NCBI GenBank assembly: GCA_035380045.1 | Contig: DAOSWM010000009.1 | Span: 1 to 64,000 of the forward strand | DNA from: DAOSWM01 sp035380045 | GTDB taxonomy: Bacteria > Bacteroidota > Bacteroidia > Bacteroidales > Tenuifilaceae | DNA: 64,000 nt | Direction: 5' to 3' | Shown here: positions 16,891 through 26,786 of the stretch, in pieces | Layout of the letters: every line of letters begins with the position of its first letter | Numbering within the stretch: the stretch's first letter is position 1 | Made by a program: the position numbers and the translations under genes | The notes under the pieces: generated by a model | Told to the model about the DNA's origin: nothing | Seen by the model: the letters and a program-made list of their open reading frames with translations, nothing else | Databases searched by the model: none

Positions 16891-18354
16891 ATGAAGAGAA
16901 TAACCGACATACTACCAGGTAATTTGCTCGTTCAAACCGAGGGCAATGCCGATATTGCTGTTACTTCGCTTACCTTCGATTCCCGAAAAGTTGAAAAGAA
17001 TTCTGCATTCTTCGCAATTTCTGGAACCCAGAGCGATGGTCACAGCTTTATTGATAATGCAATCGACAGTGGGGCAACTGCCATAATCTGCGAGCAGCTT
17101 CCCGAAAAAATTAACCCAATGGTTTCGTACTTTCAGGTACAGAACTCCTCAATTGCATTAGGAGTTGCCGCTTCGGAATTCTACGGGAATCCTTCGGAGA
17201 AGCTTACACTTATTGGGGTAACGGGAACCAACGGGAAAACAACCACAGCCACATTGCTTTACAGGCTGGTAAACTCAATGGGAGGCAAAGCAGGTTTATT
17301 CTCAACAGTTTGCAACTACATTGGCCACAAAAAAGTACCAAGCACCCACACTACCCCCGATGCCATTCAGCTTAATCAGCTTTTCGCCGAAATGGTTGAG
17401 GCTGGTTGCACACACTGCTTCATGGAGGTTAGCTCGCACGCAATTGTTCAGCACCGAACCAAAGGGCTTGCCTTCAAAGGAGGTATTTTCACCAATATCA
17501 CGCACGACCACCTCGACTACCATAAAACCTTCGACGAGTATATAAAGGCGAAGAAGCTATTTTTTGATGAGCTGCCTTCCAGCGCATTCGCGCTAACAAA
17601 CATCGACGATAGGAACGGCAGGGTTATGGTTCAAAACACAAAGGCCAAGGTAAAAACCTACTCGCTCAGAAGCATGGCCGACTTTAAGTGTAAAATTATT
17701 GAGCAGCAACCTATTGGAATGTTGCTCAATATCGACAACATTGAAGTTTGGACAAAACTGATTGGTGAATTTAATGCGTACAACCTGCTTTGCGTTTACT
17801 CTACCGCCCAACTGCTTGGTTTCGACAAGCAGGAAGTGCTCACTATTCTTAGCAATATGAATCCGGTTGAAGGACGCTTTGAGCACACCCAATCGCCCAA
17901 CGGCGTGGTTGCTATTGTTGACTACGCCCACACTCCCGATGCGCTTGAGAACGTAATTGAATCAATTAAAAAAATTCGCAGCGAGGGGAGTAAACTAATC
18001 ACCGTGGTTGGTGCCGGCGGAAACCGCGATAAAACCAAGCGCCCAATTATGGCACAGATTGCCGCTCAGGGAAGCGAAATGGTAATTCTCACCTCGGATA
18101 ATCCAAGGTTTGAAGAACCTGAAGATATCCTGAATGACATGAAAAAAGGAATTGATGCTTCTTCGGTTGGTCGAGTTCTTACAATTACAGACAGGCGCGA
18201 GGCAATCCGTACCGCATGCCTGCTGGCAGCGAAAGGCGATGTTGTTCTGGTTGCTGGAAAAGGTCACGAAAATTACCAGGAAGTAAAAGGTGTAAAACAC
18301 CATTTTGACGATAAAGAGGAGATTGCAGAAATCTTTAAAACCCTAAAACCATGA
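16891..18354 (+). CDS. murE: UDP-MurNAc-tripeptide synthetase (meso-DAP adding)
   Basis: This ATP-dependent cytosolic ligase adds the third residue to UDP-MurNAc-L-Ala-D-Glu. The 487-aa protein shows the ATP loop GVTGTNGKTT (109-118), the Mur-ligase acidic motif MEVSSHAI (178-185) and GEFNAYNLL (292-300). DNPR (403-406) is the signature that selects meso-diaminopimelate over lysine. The peptidoglycan is therefore predicted to be of the DAP type. It starts 4 nt after ftsI and overlaps mraY by four bases. Confidence 0.95.
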   Translation: MKRITDILPGNLLVQTEGNADIAVTSLTFDSRKVEKNSAFFAISGTQSDGHSFIDNAIDSGATAIICEQLPEKINPMVSYFQVQNSSIALGVAASEFYGNPSEKLTLIGVTGTNGKTTTATLLYRLVNSMGGKAGLFSTVCNYIGHKKVPSTHTTPDAIQLNQLFAEMVEAGCTHCFMEVSSHAIVQHRTKGLAFKGGIFTNITHDHLDYHKTFDEYIKAKKLFFDELPSSAFALTNIDDRNGRVMVQNTKAKVKTYSLRSMADFKCKIIEQQPIGMLLNIDNIEVWTKLIGEFNAYNLLCVYSTAQLLGFDKQEVLTILSNMNPVEGRFEHTQSPNGVVAIVDYAHTPDALENVIESIKKIRSEGSKLITVVGAGGNRDKTKRPIMAQIAAQGSEMVILTSDNPRFEEPEDILNDMKKGIDASSVGRVLTITDRREAIRTACLLAAKGDVVLVAGKGHENYQEVKGVKHHFDDKEEIAEIFKTLKP

Positions 18355-19601
18355 TTTATTACCTCTTCAACTTTTTAAACGAGATTGATTTTCCCGGCGC
18401 CGGAATGTTCCAGTACATTTCATTCCGCTCGGGAATGGCGGTAATTACATCGCTGGCTATCTCGCTGCTAATTGGAAAAAGAATAATCATCTACCTCCAA
18501 AGGAAGCAGATTGGTGAAGATGTGCGAAATCTTGGCCTTGATGGGCAAATGCAGAAGAAGGGAACTCCAACAATGGGTGGAATTATAATTTTATTCTCTA
18601 TTCTGGTTCCCGTTCTTTTATTCTGCGATTTGAAGAATATCTACGTGCAAATAATGCTGGTTACAACAATATGGCTTGGTTTTGTTGGTTTTGTTGATGA
18701 TTACATCAAAGTTTTCTTAAAAGATAAAGGAGGACTTTCGGGGAAACTCAAACTTCTTGGACAGGTTTTACTGGGATTATTTGTTGGATTGACACTTTAC
18801 CTTAGTCCTGATGTTGTTGTACGTGAAAAGGTTGTTACCAACAAAGATGTAAATCCAACAGAAATTGTTGAGGGGAACGATCAAACCAGCAGCGGAAATG
18901 TAACTCAATTTACAAACGAGAAAACAACTAAAACAACAATCCCATTCTTTAAGAACAATGAATTTGATTACAAATATCTTGTTCCTTTCAAAGGGAATTG
19001 GGCAAGTAAGCTAGCTTGGATTGTTTTTGTTTTAGTTGTAATTTTTATAGTAACATCCGTTTCAAACGGTGCAAACCTCACCGATGGTCTTGATGGATTA
19101 GCAACCGGAGTTAGCGGAATTATAGGCGCAACGCTTGGTGTTTTTGCGTACCTCTCGGGTAACATAATTTATGCCGATTACCTTAATATAATGTATATCC
19201 CGATGACGGGAGAATTGGTCGTTTTTATGAGCGCAACGATTGGTGCTCTCATCGGTTTCCTTTGGTACAACGGTTATCCTGCTCAAGTTTTTATGGGCGA
19301 CACCGGAAGTCTTGCTCTTGGCGGAATGCTTGCGGTTTTTGCAATTCTGATTCGCAAGGAACTTCTAATTCCAATTTTATGCGGAATTTTCCTTGTGGAA
19401 AATCTTTCGGTGATGATTCAGGTTGGCCACTTCAAGCGAACCAAACGAAAATATGGCGAAGGGAGACGAATTTTTCTTATGGCTCCGCTTCACCATCACT
19501 ATCAGAAGAAAGGTTATCCGGAGTCCAAAATTGTTTTGCGCTTCTGGATTATTGGAATTATTCTGGCCGTTATAACTGTGGTAACCCTAAAAATTCGTTA
19601 G
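18351..19601 (+). CDS. mraY: Phospho-MurNAc-pentapeptide translocase MraY
   Basis: It makes lipid I by moving phospho-MurNAc-pentapeptide from UDP to undecaprenyl phosphate in the inner membrane. The 416-aa protein has about ten helices and the catalytic acidic motifs VDDYIKV (near 123) and NLTDGLDGLATG (near 241). A C-terminal HHHYQKKGYPE lies near residue 380. It is some 55 residues longer than E. coli MraY. The extra length is a hydrophilic loop (about 150-205, rich in N/T/K/E) between two helices, which I recall as usual in this phylum. Confidence 0.95.
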   Translation: MIYYLFNFLNEIDFPGAGMFQYISFRSGMAVITSLAISLLIGKRIIIYLQRKQIGEDVRNLGLDGQMQKKGTPTMGGIIILFSILVPVLLFCDLKNIYVQIMLVTTIWLGFVGFVDDYIKVFLKDKGGLSGKLKLLGQVLLGLFVGLTLYLSPDVVVREKVVTNKDVNPTEIVEGNDQTSSGNVTQFTNEKTTKTTIPFFKNNEFDYKYLVPFKGNWASKLAWIVFVLVVIFIVTSVSNGANLTDGLDGLATGVSGIIGATLGVFAYLSGNIIYADYLNIMYIPMTGELVVFMSATIGALIGFLWYNGYPAQVFMGDTGSLALGGMLAVFAILIRKELLIPILCGIFLVENLSVMIQVGHFKRTKRKYGEGRRIFLMAPLHHHYQKKGYPESKIVLRFWIIGIILAVITVVTLKIR

Positions 19602-19603
19602 CC

Positions 19604-20956
19604 ATGGAAAGGATTAAACTTCTCAATCGGATAGTTGTTCTGGGTGGCGGCGAAAGCGGCGTAGGGTCGGCTGTGCTGGCTCACGTAAAAGGATTCGATG
19701 TGTTCCTGTCCGACATGTCAACCATAAAGCCAAAATACAAGGAAATTCTGAACAAATACAACATTCGGTGGGAAGAAGGAAAGCACACGAAGGAAGAGAT
19801 TCTCAACGCCGATGAGATAATCAAATCGCCCGGAATTCCCGAGAAGGTTCCAATAGTCCAGGAGATTCTTGCGAAAAACATTCCGGTTATTTCAGAAATT
19901 GAATTTGCCGGGCGATACACCAGCGCGAAGAAAATATGCATTACCGGTAGCAACGGAAAAACAACCACAACCTCGCTAATATACTACATGCTGAAAAAAG
20001 CCGGGCTGAACGTTGGGCTTGCCGGAAATATCGGCCAAAGCTTCGCGCTGCAGGTTGCCGAAAAGAATTTCGACTACTATGTAATTGAGCTGAGCAGCTT
20101 CCAGCTCGACGGCATGTTCACCTTCAAGGCCGATATTGCCATTCTGCTGAACATAACACCCGACCATCTCGACAGGTACGATTACAAGATGCAGAATTAC
20201 GTGGAATCGAAATTTAGAATTACCCAGAACCTTTCGGAGGACGAATTCTTCATTTTTTGCTCCGACGACGAGGTTACCACCGAGCAGCTTAACCGAATTG
20301 TGCTTAAAGCACAGCAGCTTCCCTTCTCGCAGGAGAGGAAAGATAACCAAACCGCATTTCTTGAAAACAACAATATTTTCGTAAACTATAATAACAGCGA
20401 TTTTAACATGTCGATTAACGATTTGGCGCTCAAGGGTCGCCACAATGTATACAACTCAATGGCTGCAGGAATTGCCGGGCATGTACTTAACATCCGGAAC
20501 GAAGTAATCCGCGAAAGCCTTTCAGCTTTCCAGGGAGTGGAGCATCGCCTTGAGCATGTTCTGAAAATTAGGGGCGTTCAGTACATCAACGACTCGAAGG
20601 CTACCAACGTGAACTCAACCTGGTACGCTCTGGAATCGATGACAAGCCCGGTTATTTGGATTGCCGGGGGAGTTGACAAGGGCAACGACTACTCGAGCAT
20701 AATTCCTTTAGCAAAGGAAAAAGTGAAGGCCATTGTTTGCTTAGGAATCGACAATAAGAAAATTCACGATTCGTTTAGCGGTGTAGTTGAAACAATTGTT
20801 GATACACACTCTGCAAAGGATGCAGTACAGCAAGCGTATCGGCTGTCGCAGCCTGGCGATACGGTGCTGCTTTCTCCGGCTTGCGCCAGCTTCGACCTGT
20901 TTGAGAACTACGAGGATAGAGGGAAGCAGTTTAAGGAGGCTGTAAGGTATTTATAA
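19604..20956 (+). CDS. murD: UDP-MurNAc-L-alanine--D-glutamate ligase
   Basis: It adds D-glutamate to UDP-MurNAc-L-Ala in the cytosol with ATP. The 450-aa protein begins MERIKLLNRIVVLGGGESG. It has the ATP motif ITGSNGKTTTTSLIYYML near 112 and IELSSFQLDG near 160, followed by ITPDHLDRYDY. The domain-3 motif YINDSKATNVNS is near 328. The frame stays open far upstream into mraY, but that part is mraY read out of frame; the ATG 2 nt after the mraY stop is the real start. Confidence 0.94.
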   Translation: MERIKLLNRIVVLGGGESGVGSAVLAHVKGFDVFLSDMSTIKPKYKEILNKYNIRWEEGKHTKEEILNADEIIKSPGIPEKVPIVQEILAKNIPVISEIEFAGRYTSAKKICITGSNGKTTTTSLIYYMLKKAGLNVGLAGNIGQSFALQVAEKNFDYYVIELSSFQLDGMFTFKADIAILLNITPDHLDRYDYKMQNYVESKFRITQNLSEDEFFIFCSDDEVTTEQLNRIVLKAQQLPFSQERKDNQTAFLENNNIFVNYNNSDFNMSINDLALKGRHNVYNSMAAGIAGHVLNIRNEVIRESLSAFQGVEHRLEHVLKIRGVQYINDSKATNVNSTWYALESMTSPVIWIAGGVDKGNDYSSIIPLAKEKVKAIVCLGIDNKKIHDSFSGVVETIVDTHSAKDAVQQAYRLSQPGDTVLLSPACASFDLFENYEDRGKQFKEAVRYL

Positions 20957-20981
20957 AACACACGTTAAGAAGAAGAGAATA

Positions 20982-22148
20982 ATGGAGAGCGTATTCGGAA
21001 AATACTTTAAAGGCGACAGGGTAATCTGGTTGATTGTTATTCTGCTCTCGGTTGTATCGTTGCTCGCAGTTTACAGTTCAACGGGTTCGTTGGCGTACAG
21101 GTATCAGGGTGGAAATACGGCATACTACTTCCTGAAGCAGCTGGGCTTTCTGGTTGCCGGGTTAATGGTTGTTTTCTTCACACATCTCATTCCCTACAAA
21201 GTATACTCGCTCCTTTCGCAGGTAATGCTTTACATTGCAATCCCGCTTCAGCTAATAACGCTGGTTTTTGGAACGAGCTTAAACCAGGCATCAAGATGGT
21301 TGGCCATTCCGGGACTGGGAATTACAATTCAAACTTCCGACTTTGCCAAGCTGGCCCTAATACTTTACGTTGCGCGCTTTTTATCGCTAAAACAAGGCGA
21401 GGTTAACGACTTCAAGAAAACGTTCGTTCCTCTGGTTATTCCTGTTGGAATTGTATGCCTGCTAATTCTCCCAGCAAACTTCTCAACTGCAGCACTACTC
21501 GGTGCAATTTGCTGGTTAATGATGTTCGTTGGACGAATTAATCTGCGATACCTCTTAGGTCTAACAGGAATAGGTGCTATTGCTGTTGGCCTGTTTATAT
21601 TTATAGCCCTGCAAACCAATACGGTTAACAGGGTTCAAACCTGGAAAAATCGTATTGAAAATTTTGCAAGTGGCGAGGACGGGAGCAACTACCAAGCAGA
21701 GCAATCGAAAATTGCAATTGCTACAGGAGGATTGGTTGGAAAGGGGCCAGGGAAGAGTACCCAGCGAAACTTCTTGCCACACCCCTACTCCGATTTTATC
21801 TACTCAATAATTGTTGAGGAGTACGGTTTGGTGGGAGGAATTTTCGTTCTATTTTTCTACTCGGTGCTGCTGTTCAGGGCAGGTTACATCGTTCGAAAAT
21901 CGCAACGAACTTTCCCTGCATTCCTAACCATAGGGTTAACGTTAATGATTGTTTTTCAGGCATTTATAAATATGGGCGTTGCGGTTAACCTAATTCCTGT
22001 AACGGGTCAGCCCCTCCCGCTTGTTAGTATGGGAGGTACATCGCTACTGTTCTCAAGCGTTTCGTTTGGGATACTACTAAGCATAAGCAGAAGTCAAAAT
22101 AAAGCAGAACTATTTGAAGGTGAAGAGCTACCTAAAGGTGATTATTAG
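20982..22148 (+). CDS. ftsW: Septal SEDS glycosyltransferase FtsW
   Basis: It polymerises lipid II into glycan strands at the septum together with FtsI. This is a 388-aa polytopic inner-membrane protein with about ten helices. SEDS features include ASRWLAIPGLGITIQTSDFAK near 105, with a conserved acidic residue, and a periplasmic loop around residue 230-260. PVTGQPLPLVSMGGTS lies near 340. Its last nine codons overlap the start of murG in another frame. Confidence 0.93.
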   Translation: MESVFGKYFKGDRVIWLIVILLSVVSLLAVYSSTGSLAYRYQGGNTAYYFLKQLGFLVAGLMVVFFTHLIPYKVYSLLSQVMLYIAIPLQLITLVFGTSLNQASRWLAIPGLGITIQTSDFAKLALILYVARFLSLKQGEVNDFKKTFVPLVIPVGIVCLLILPANFSTAALLGAICWLMMFVGRINLRYLLGLTGIGAIAVGLFIFIALQTNTVNRVQTWKNRIENFASGEDGSNYQAEQSKIAIATGGLVGKGPGKSTQRNFLPHPYSDFIYSIIVEEYGLVGGIFVLFFYSVLLFRAGYIVRKSQRTFPAFLTIGLTLMIVFQAFINMGVAVNLIPVTGQPLPLVSMGGTSLLFSSVSFGILLSISRSQNKAELFEGEELPKGDY

Positions 22149-23232
22149 CGGCGGAGGAACGGGAGGTCATATCTTCCCGGCAATTTCCATTGCCAACGCG
22201 TTACGAGAAATTGACCCTAACGTTGATATTCTGTTTGTGGGTGCGCTTGGCAGAATGGAAATGGAGCGTGTTCCGGCTGCCGGCTACCCCATTAAGGGGC
22301 TTCCTGTTGCTGGTTTTCACCGCAAGCTTACAATTAAAAACGTTGGCGTAATAGGAAAACTCCTCAGAAGCATGCTACTTGCCCGAAGCATTGTAAAAAA
22401 ATTCAAACCCAACGTTGTGGTAGGTGTTGGTGGTTACGCCAGCGGACCAATTCTAAAGGTTGCACAACGCATGAAGATTCCCACCCTAATCCAGGAGCAA
22501 AATTCGTTTGCCGGAGTAACCAACAGGCTGCTTGCCAAAAAGGCTAAAGCCATATGCGTTGCCTACGAGGGAATGGAAAAATATTTTCCGAAGGAAAAAA
22601 TATTGCTAACCGGTAATCCTGTGCGACAGGGACTAACCGAAATCGCTGGCTTAAGGGCTGAAGCAGAATCATTCTTCGGAGTTAGCAACAAAAGCCAGGT
22701 AATTCTGGTACTGGGAGGAAGCTTAGGAGCACGCACCATTAACGAGAGCATTCTTAAAAACATTGACCAAATTATTGGTAGCAAAAACATAACGCTTGTC
22801 TGGCAAACGGGGAAACTCTACTTTGAAGAGGTGAAAGAGCGAACCAAACCCTTCAACGCAGAGAACGTAAAGGTTTACGATTTCATTAACCGAATGGATT
22901 TGGCGTACGCAGCTGCCGATGTGGTGATTTCCCGTGCTGGCGCGGGTACAATTTCCGAACTGTGCCTGGTGGGAAAAGCATCCATTCTGGTTCCATCGCC
23001 AAACGTTGCCGAGGATCACCAAACCATGAATGCGAAAGCCTTAGTTGAGCAGAAAGCTGCCATTCTCGTTACCGATGCGGAGGCACCAGAAGTTCTGGTT
23101 GAAAAAGCAATCGAGCTTACCAACAACACCGAAACGATTGCCAGCATGGAACTTAATATCAAGAAAATGGCGCTGCCAAACTCAGCGCAAATCATTGCAC
23201 AAAAAGTTATTGAACTGGCAAAGAGCGAATAA
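22120..23232 (+). CDS. murG: Undecaprenyl-PP-MurNAc-pentapeptide GlcNAc transferase
   Basis: It converts lipid I to lipid II on the cytoplasmic face of the inner membrane. The protein is about 370 aa and has VIISGGGTGGHIFPA at the N-terminus, VGVGGYASGP near 98, IQEQNSFAGVTN near 123 and SRAGAGTISE near 268, all MurG signatures. No ATG is available before the first motif. Candidates are TTG 22114, GTG 22120 and GTG 22138; I prefer 22120 because it gives MKSYLKVIISGGG. The start lies inside ftsW, which implies translational coupling. Confidence 0.93.
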   Translation: MKSYLKVIISGGGTGGHIFPAISIANALREIDPNVDILFVGALGRMEMERVPAAGYPIKGLPVAGFHRKLTIKNVGVIGKLLRSMLLARSIVKKFKPNVVVGVGGYASGPILKVAQRMKIPTLIQEQNSFAGVTNRLLAKKAKAICVAYEGMEKYFPKEKILLTGNPVRQGLTEIAGLRAEAESFFGVSNKSQVILVLGGSLGARTINESILKNIDQIIGSKNITLVWQTGKLYFEEVKERTKPFNAENVKVYDFINRMDLAYAAADVVISRAGAGTISELCLVGKASILVPSPNVAEDHQTMNAKALVEQKAAILVTDAEAPEVLVEKAIELTNNTETIASMELNIKKMALPNSAQIIAQKVIELAKSE

Positions 23233-23241
23233 TAACAGTAT

Positions 23242-24630
23242 ATGAATATTGAAAATATACATAGGGTTTACTTAATTGGTATAGGCGGCATTGGCATGAG
23301 CGCTTTGGCTCGGTATTTCCTTTATTTGGGCAAAGATGTGGCGGGATACGACAGCACGCAAACCCAACTCACAGCAAAACTTGAAGAGGAAGAAATAAAC
23401 ATTTGCTACGTTGATAAAGTAGGAAATATTCCCGAGGATTTTCTTGAGAATCCGCTAACCACCCTTGTTGTTTATACTCCTGCTATTCCCAAAAGCCACA
23501 AACAGTTCAACTTTTTCAAAGCAAAAGAATTCAAGGTAGTGAAGCGTGCCGAAGCGTTGGGTGCCATATCCAAATCGTTTACAACCTTAGCCGTTGCCGG
23601 AACCCATGGGAAAACAACAACCTCAACCATGGCTGCTCACTTGCTTTGCCAAACCGAGCAGGGTTGCGATGCTTTTCTTGGCGGCATCGCCAAGAATTTC
23701 TCAAGCAACCTGGTACTTCGCGACAACGGGTCGAACAGGCTTGTGGTTGAAGCCGACGAGTTCGACCGAAGCTTCCTGCATATTGAGCCCAGCCTCGCAA
23801 TCATTACATCAATCGATGCCGACCATCTGGACATTTATGGAACTCACGATGAGGTAAAAGCAGCCTTCAAACTGTTTGTGAAAAACATCAAGGATGGCGG
23901 TGTTCTTATTGTTAAGAAGGGTTTAGAAAACATTGCAAACGAAAGGAGCGATATTAAAACCTACACGTACTCGGTTGAAGAGGGTTCCGACTTTTATGTA
24001 AGCAACCTTTCTCCCCAAAACGGATTCTACACCTTCGATTTTGTAACGCCTTTTGGAACGTATACGGATTTTAAGCTGGGGGTTCTGGGTAAGTACAACG
24101 TTGAGAATGCAATTGCTGCAGCCGCTGCAGCGCTGATTTGGGGAATCAACATTGAATCGCTTAAAAACGGGCTGGCCACTTTCAGCGGGGTTGAACGCCG
24201 TTTTGAGGTGAAGCATCAGGATGAAAAGTGTATCTACATTGATGACTACGCGCATCATCCCGAGGAGCTAAGAGCTGCAATAAGCTCGGCACGTGAGATT
24301 TTCCCTTCGCGAAAAATTTCCGGAATATTCCAGCCACACCTCTACTCGCGTACCCGAGATTTTGCCAGTGAATTCGCACAAAGCCTCAGCCTACTCGACG
24401 AGCTAATCCTGCTTGACATTTACCCTGCGCGCGAGGAGCCAATCCCCGGGGTTAGCAGTCAAATTATTTTCAACCAGGTAAATATTCAGGAAAAAGTTCT
24501 GTGCTCATACAACGAGCTGCTGGGATTAGTTGAAAACAAAAAGTTTGATGTTCTCATTTCAATGGGCGCAGGAAATATTGATAAGCTAACCAGCAAAATT
24601 GCATCAATTTTAAAAACCAGGGAAAGCTAA
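23242..24630 (+). CDS. murC: UDP-MurNAc--L-alanine ligase
   Basis: It adds L-alanine to UDP-MurNAc, the first amino-acid addition of peptidoglycan precursor synthesis. The 462-aa protein has the N-terminal dinucleotide-like LIGIGGIGMSALAR (11-24), the ATP loop AGTHGKTTTSTMAAHL near 116 and ITSIDADHLDIYG near 188. The C-terminal ligase-domain motif YIDDYAHHPEEL is near 334. It follows murG by 9 nt, and its stop abuts the ATG of ftsQ. Confidence 0.94.
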   Translation: MNIENIHRVYLIGIGGIGMSALARYFLYLGKDVAGYDSTQTQLTAKLEEEEINICYVDKVGNIPEDFLENPLTTLVVYTPAIPKSHKQFNFFKAKEFKVVKRAEALGAISKSFTTLAVAGTHGKTTTSTMAAHLLCQTEQGCDAFLGGIAKNFSSNLVLRDNGSNRLVVEADEFDRSFLHIEPSLAIITSIDADHLDIYGTHDEVKAAFKLFVKNIKDGGVLIVKKGLENIANERSDIKTYTYSVEEGSDFYVSNLSPQNGFYTFDFVTPFGTYTDFKLGVLGKYNVENAIAAAAAALIWGINIESLKNGLATFSGVERRFEVKHQDEKCIYIDDYAHHPEELRAAISSAREIFPSRKISGIFQPHLYSRTRDFASEFAQSLSLLDELILLDIYPAREEPIPGVSSQIIFNQVNIQEKVLCSYNELLGLVENKKFDVLISMGAGNIDKLTSKIASILKTRES

Positions 24631-25437
24631 ATGAAGAAGTGGTTAAAAATATTGCTCAGCACGCTAAAGTGGACAATGGTAATTGCCTACTTCGTGGTTA
24701 TCCTTTCGTTCGTAAGTAGCAAGAACCACCAGATTGTTTGCTCAAAAATAAACGTAAACATTACCGACAGCTTGAATAACTCGTTCATCACCTATCGTGA
24801 TGTGCTACGGATTGTTGAGAAGAAAAACGATTCGCCCATCGGGAAACCCCTGTGGATGATAAACACCCATGAACTTGAGCAACGTTTCAGAACACAGAAT
24901 ACTGTGAAGGACGTTGCCATATTCAAAACAGCCAACGGGAATCTAAACATTAACGTTACCCAGCGAGTTCCAATGGTTCGTGTTATCAACAAGTATAACC
25001 AGGGTTACTACATCGATTCCGAAGGTCAGCTTCTGCCCCTTTCGCAGAACTACACTTCGCACGTTATGGTTATAAACGGGAACATAGTTGAACCATTCAA
25101 AATATCGCCTAATGTGAAAATAATGGACTGGGCCGATAGCTTGGACTACGATTCGTACCCGCTTATATGCAAACTTTACGAGCTGGCAAAATTCATTCAC
25201 AGCGATCCTTTCTGGAATGCCCAAATAGCACAGGTTTACGTTGAAAGTCCTAACGATATTGAGCTAATCCCACGCGTGGGTTTGCACGTAGTTCAGTTTG
25301 GCGACCTAACTAACATTGAAACAAAGTTCAAAAAACTTCGGCTATTCTACGAGCAGGCTTTACCTGCAGAAGGATGGAACAAGTATAAAGAAATAAACCT
25401 CAAGTACAAGAATCAAATTGTATGCACAAAAATATAG
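24631..25437 (+). CDS. ftsQ: Cell division protein FtsQ-like
   Basis: This 268-aa bitopic protein has a short cytoplasmic tail, one helix (about 11-29) and a periplasmic region. The first periplasmic part fits a degenerate POTRA domain (ITYRDVLRIVE to QRVPMVRV), followed by the FtsQ beta domain ending near residue 245. Size, topology and the murC-ftsQ-ftsA order support the call more than residue identity does. It is expected to link early and late divisome proteins with FtsL. Confidence 0.85.
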   Translation: MKKWLKILLSTLKWTMVIAYFVVILSFVSSKNHQIVCSKINVNITDSLNNSFITYRDVLRIVEKKNDSPIGKPLWMINTHELEQRFRTQNTVKDVAIFKTANGNLNINVTQRVPMVRVINKYNQGYYIDSEGQLLPLSQNYTSHVMVINGNIVEPFKISPNVKIMDWADSLDYDSYPLICKLYELAKFIHSDPFWNAQIAQVYVESPNDIELIPRVGLHVVQFGDLTNIETKFKKLRLFYEQALPAEGWNKYKEINLKYKNQIVCTKI

Positions 25438-25442
25438 GAACT

Positions 25443-26759
25443 ATGGCTAATCAAAATGAGTACGTAGCTGCAATCGATTTGGGAACAACCAAAATTGTTT
25501 CCATTGTTGGTAAAAAGAATCCCAACGGCAAGCTGCAGATTGTAGCGCACAGCAAAGCCCAATCCACGGGCATAAAACGTGGAGTTGTTTTAAACATTGA
25601 AGAAACCGTTGCATCCATTCAACGTACCGTTGAGGAGGTACAGCTGAAGTCGGGCATTATACTTGGCGAAGTGTTTGTAGGTATAGCCGGGCAGCATATA
25701 CGCAGCGTTCGTAACAGGGGTTACATTAACCGCGATACCGACGATGTTATTGGTTTTGAAGATGTTCAGAAACTTATTGACGATATGTTCAAAATCCCAA
25801 CCGAGGTTGGAGAGGAGATTCTGCACGTTCTTCCTCAGAATTTTATTGTCGATAACGAGTCGGGCATCAAGAACCCAATCGGGATGTCGGGTCGCAGGCT
25901 GGAAGCCAACTTCCACATCGTAATCGGGAAAACCTCATCAGCAAAAAACATTGAGAAATGTGTTGACCGGGTTGGCCTTAAGGTTAACGACCTCATACTT
26001 GAACCCCTGGCTTCTGCAGAAGCAGTACTTACCGAGGATGAGAAGGAAGCCGGCGTTGTGCTGGTTGACATTGGCGGTGGTACCACCGATGTGGCCGTTT
26101 ACTACGAGGGCATTGTAAGGCATACTGCCGTTATTCCTTTCGGAGGAAACGTAATTACCAACGACATTAAGGAAGGTTGCTCAATCCTGCCTCGTCAGGC
26201 CGAGTCGCTGAAAATTCAGTTCGGTTCAGCCCTGGGTGATTTGGCTCCCGACGACAAAATAGTAACCATTCCGGGAATCAGCGGTCGCGAGCCAAAAGAA
26301 ATTTCATTCAAAAGCCTCGCATACATCATCCAAAGCCGCATGGAGGAAATTATCGATACGGTGTACTTCGAAATTGAGAATTCCGGCTTTGCCGAAAAGT
26401 TGAGCGCTGGAATAGTTCTAACAGGTGGTGGCGCTCTGCTGAAGCATCTCTCGCAGCTGGTAAAGTTCAAAACAGGCTACGATGTTCGTATCGGATTTCC
26501 AACTGAGCAGCTCGCTGCCGACTTCTCCGAGGAAATAAATCTTCCAATGTTTTCAACCTCAGTGGGTTTAGTTCTTAAAGGCTTTGAGCACATCGAAACG
26601 CTAAGGCGCATGAACCAGGATGAGGAGTTGGTTCAAAACGAGTTCGAGGAGGAAAAGGTTGTTCAACAGGAAAAAACCAACATACGAAAACTAAGCGTAG
26701 TTGAGAAGTTTAAGCAAAAATTTACCGAAATATTTGAGGTAAACGATTCTGAAATGTAA
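25443..26759 (+). CDS. ftsA: Cell division protein FtsA
   Basis: This actin-like ATPase tethers FtsZ to the inner membrane. The 438-aa protein starts MANQNEYVAAIDLGTTKIVS (phosphate-1 motif) and contains the SHS2-type insertion 1C in the first third. VLVDIGGGTTDVAVY (phosphate-2) is near 206 and GIVLTGGGALL near 330. A region rich in Glu/Gln/Lys precedes the C-terminal helix VVEKFKQKFTEIFEV, the probable membrane-targeting amphipathic helix. The ATG at 25443 is chosen over an upstream ATG that lies inside ftsQ. Confidence 0.94.
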   Translation: MANQNEYVAAIDLGTTKIVSIVGKKNPNGKLQIVAHSKAQSTGIKRGVVLNIEETVASIQRTVEEVQLKSGIILGEVFVGIAGQHIRSVRNRGYINRDTDDVIGFEDVQKLIDDMFKIPTEVGEEILHVLPQNFIVDNESGIKNPIGMSGRRLEANFHIVIGKTSSAKNIEKCVDRVGLKVNDLILEPLASAEAVLTEDEKEAGVVLVDIGGGTTDVAVYYEGIVRHTAVIPFGGNVITNDIKEGCSILPRQAESLKIQFGSALGDLAPDDKIVTIPGISGREPKEISFKSLAYIIQSRMEEIIDTVYFEIENSGFAEKLSAGIVLTGGGALLKHLSQLVKFKTGYDVRIGFPTEQLAADFSEEINLPMFSTSVGLVLKGFEHIETLRRMNQDEELVQNEFEEEKVVQQEKTNIRKLSVVEKFKQKFTEIFEVNDSEM

Positions 26760-26786
26760 TTTGTAACCCAATAAATCTGCATTACC

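Noticed and set aside
19262..19603. N-terminal extension of murD into mraY
   Set aside because: The translated extension is mraY read out of frame; MurD families start at the methionine encoded at 19604.
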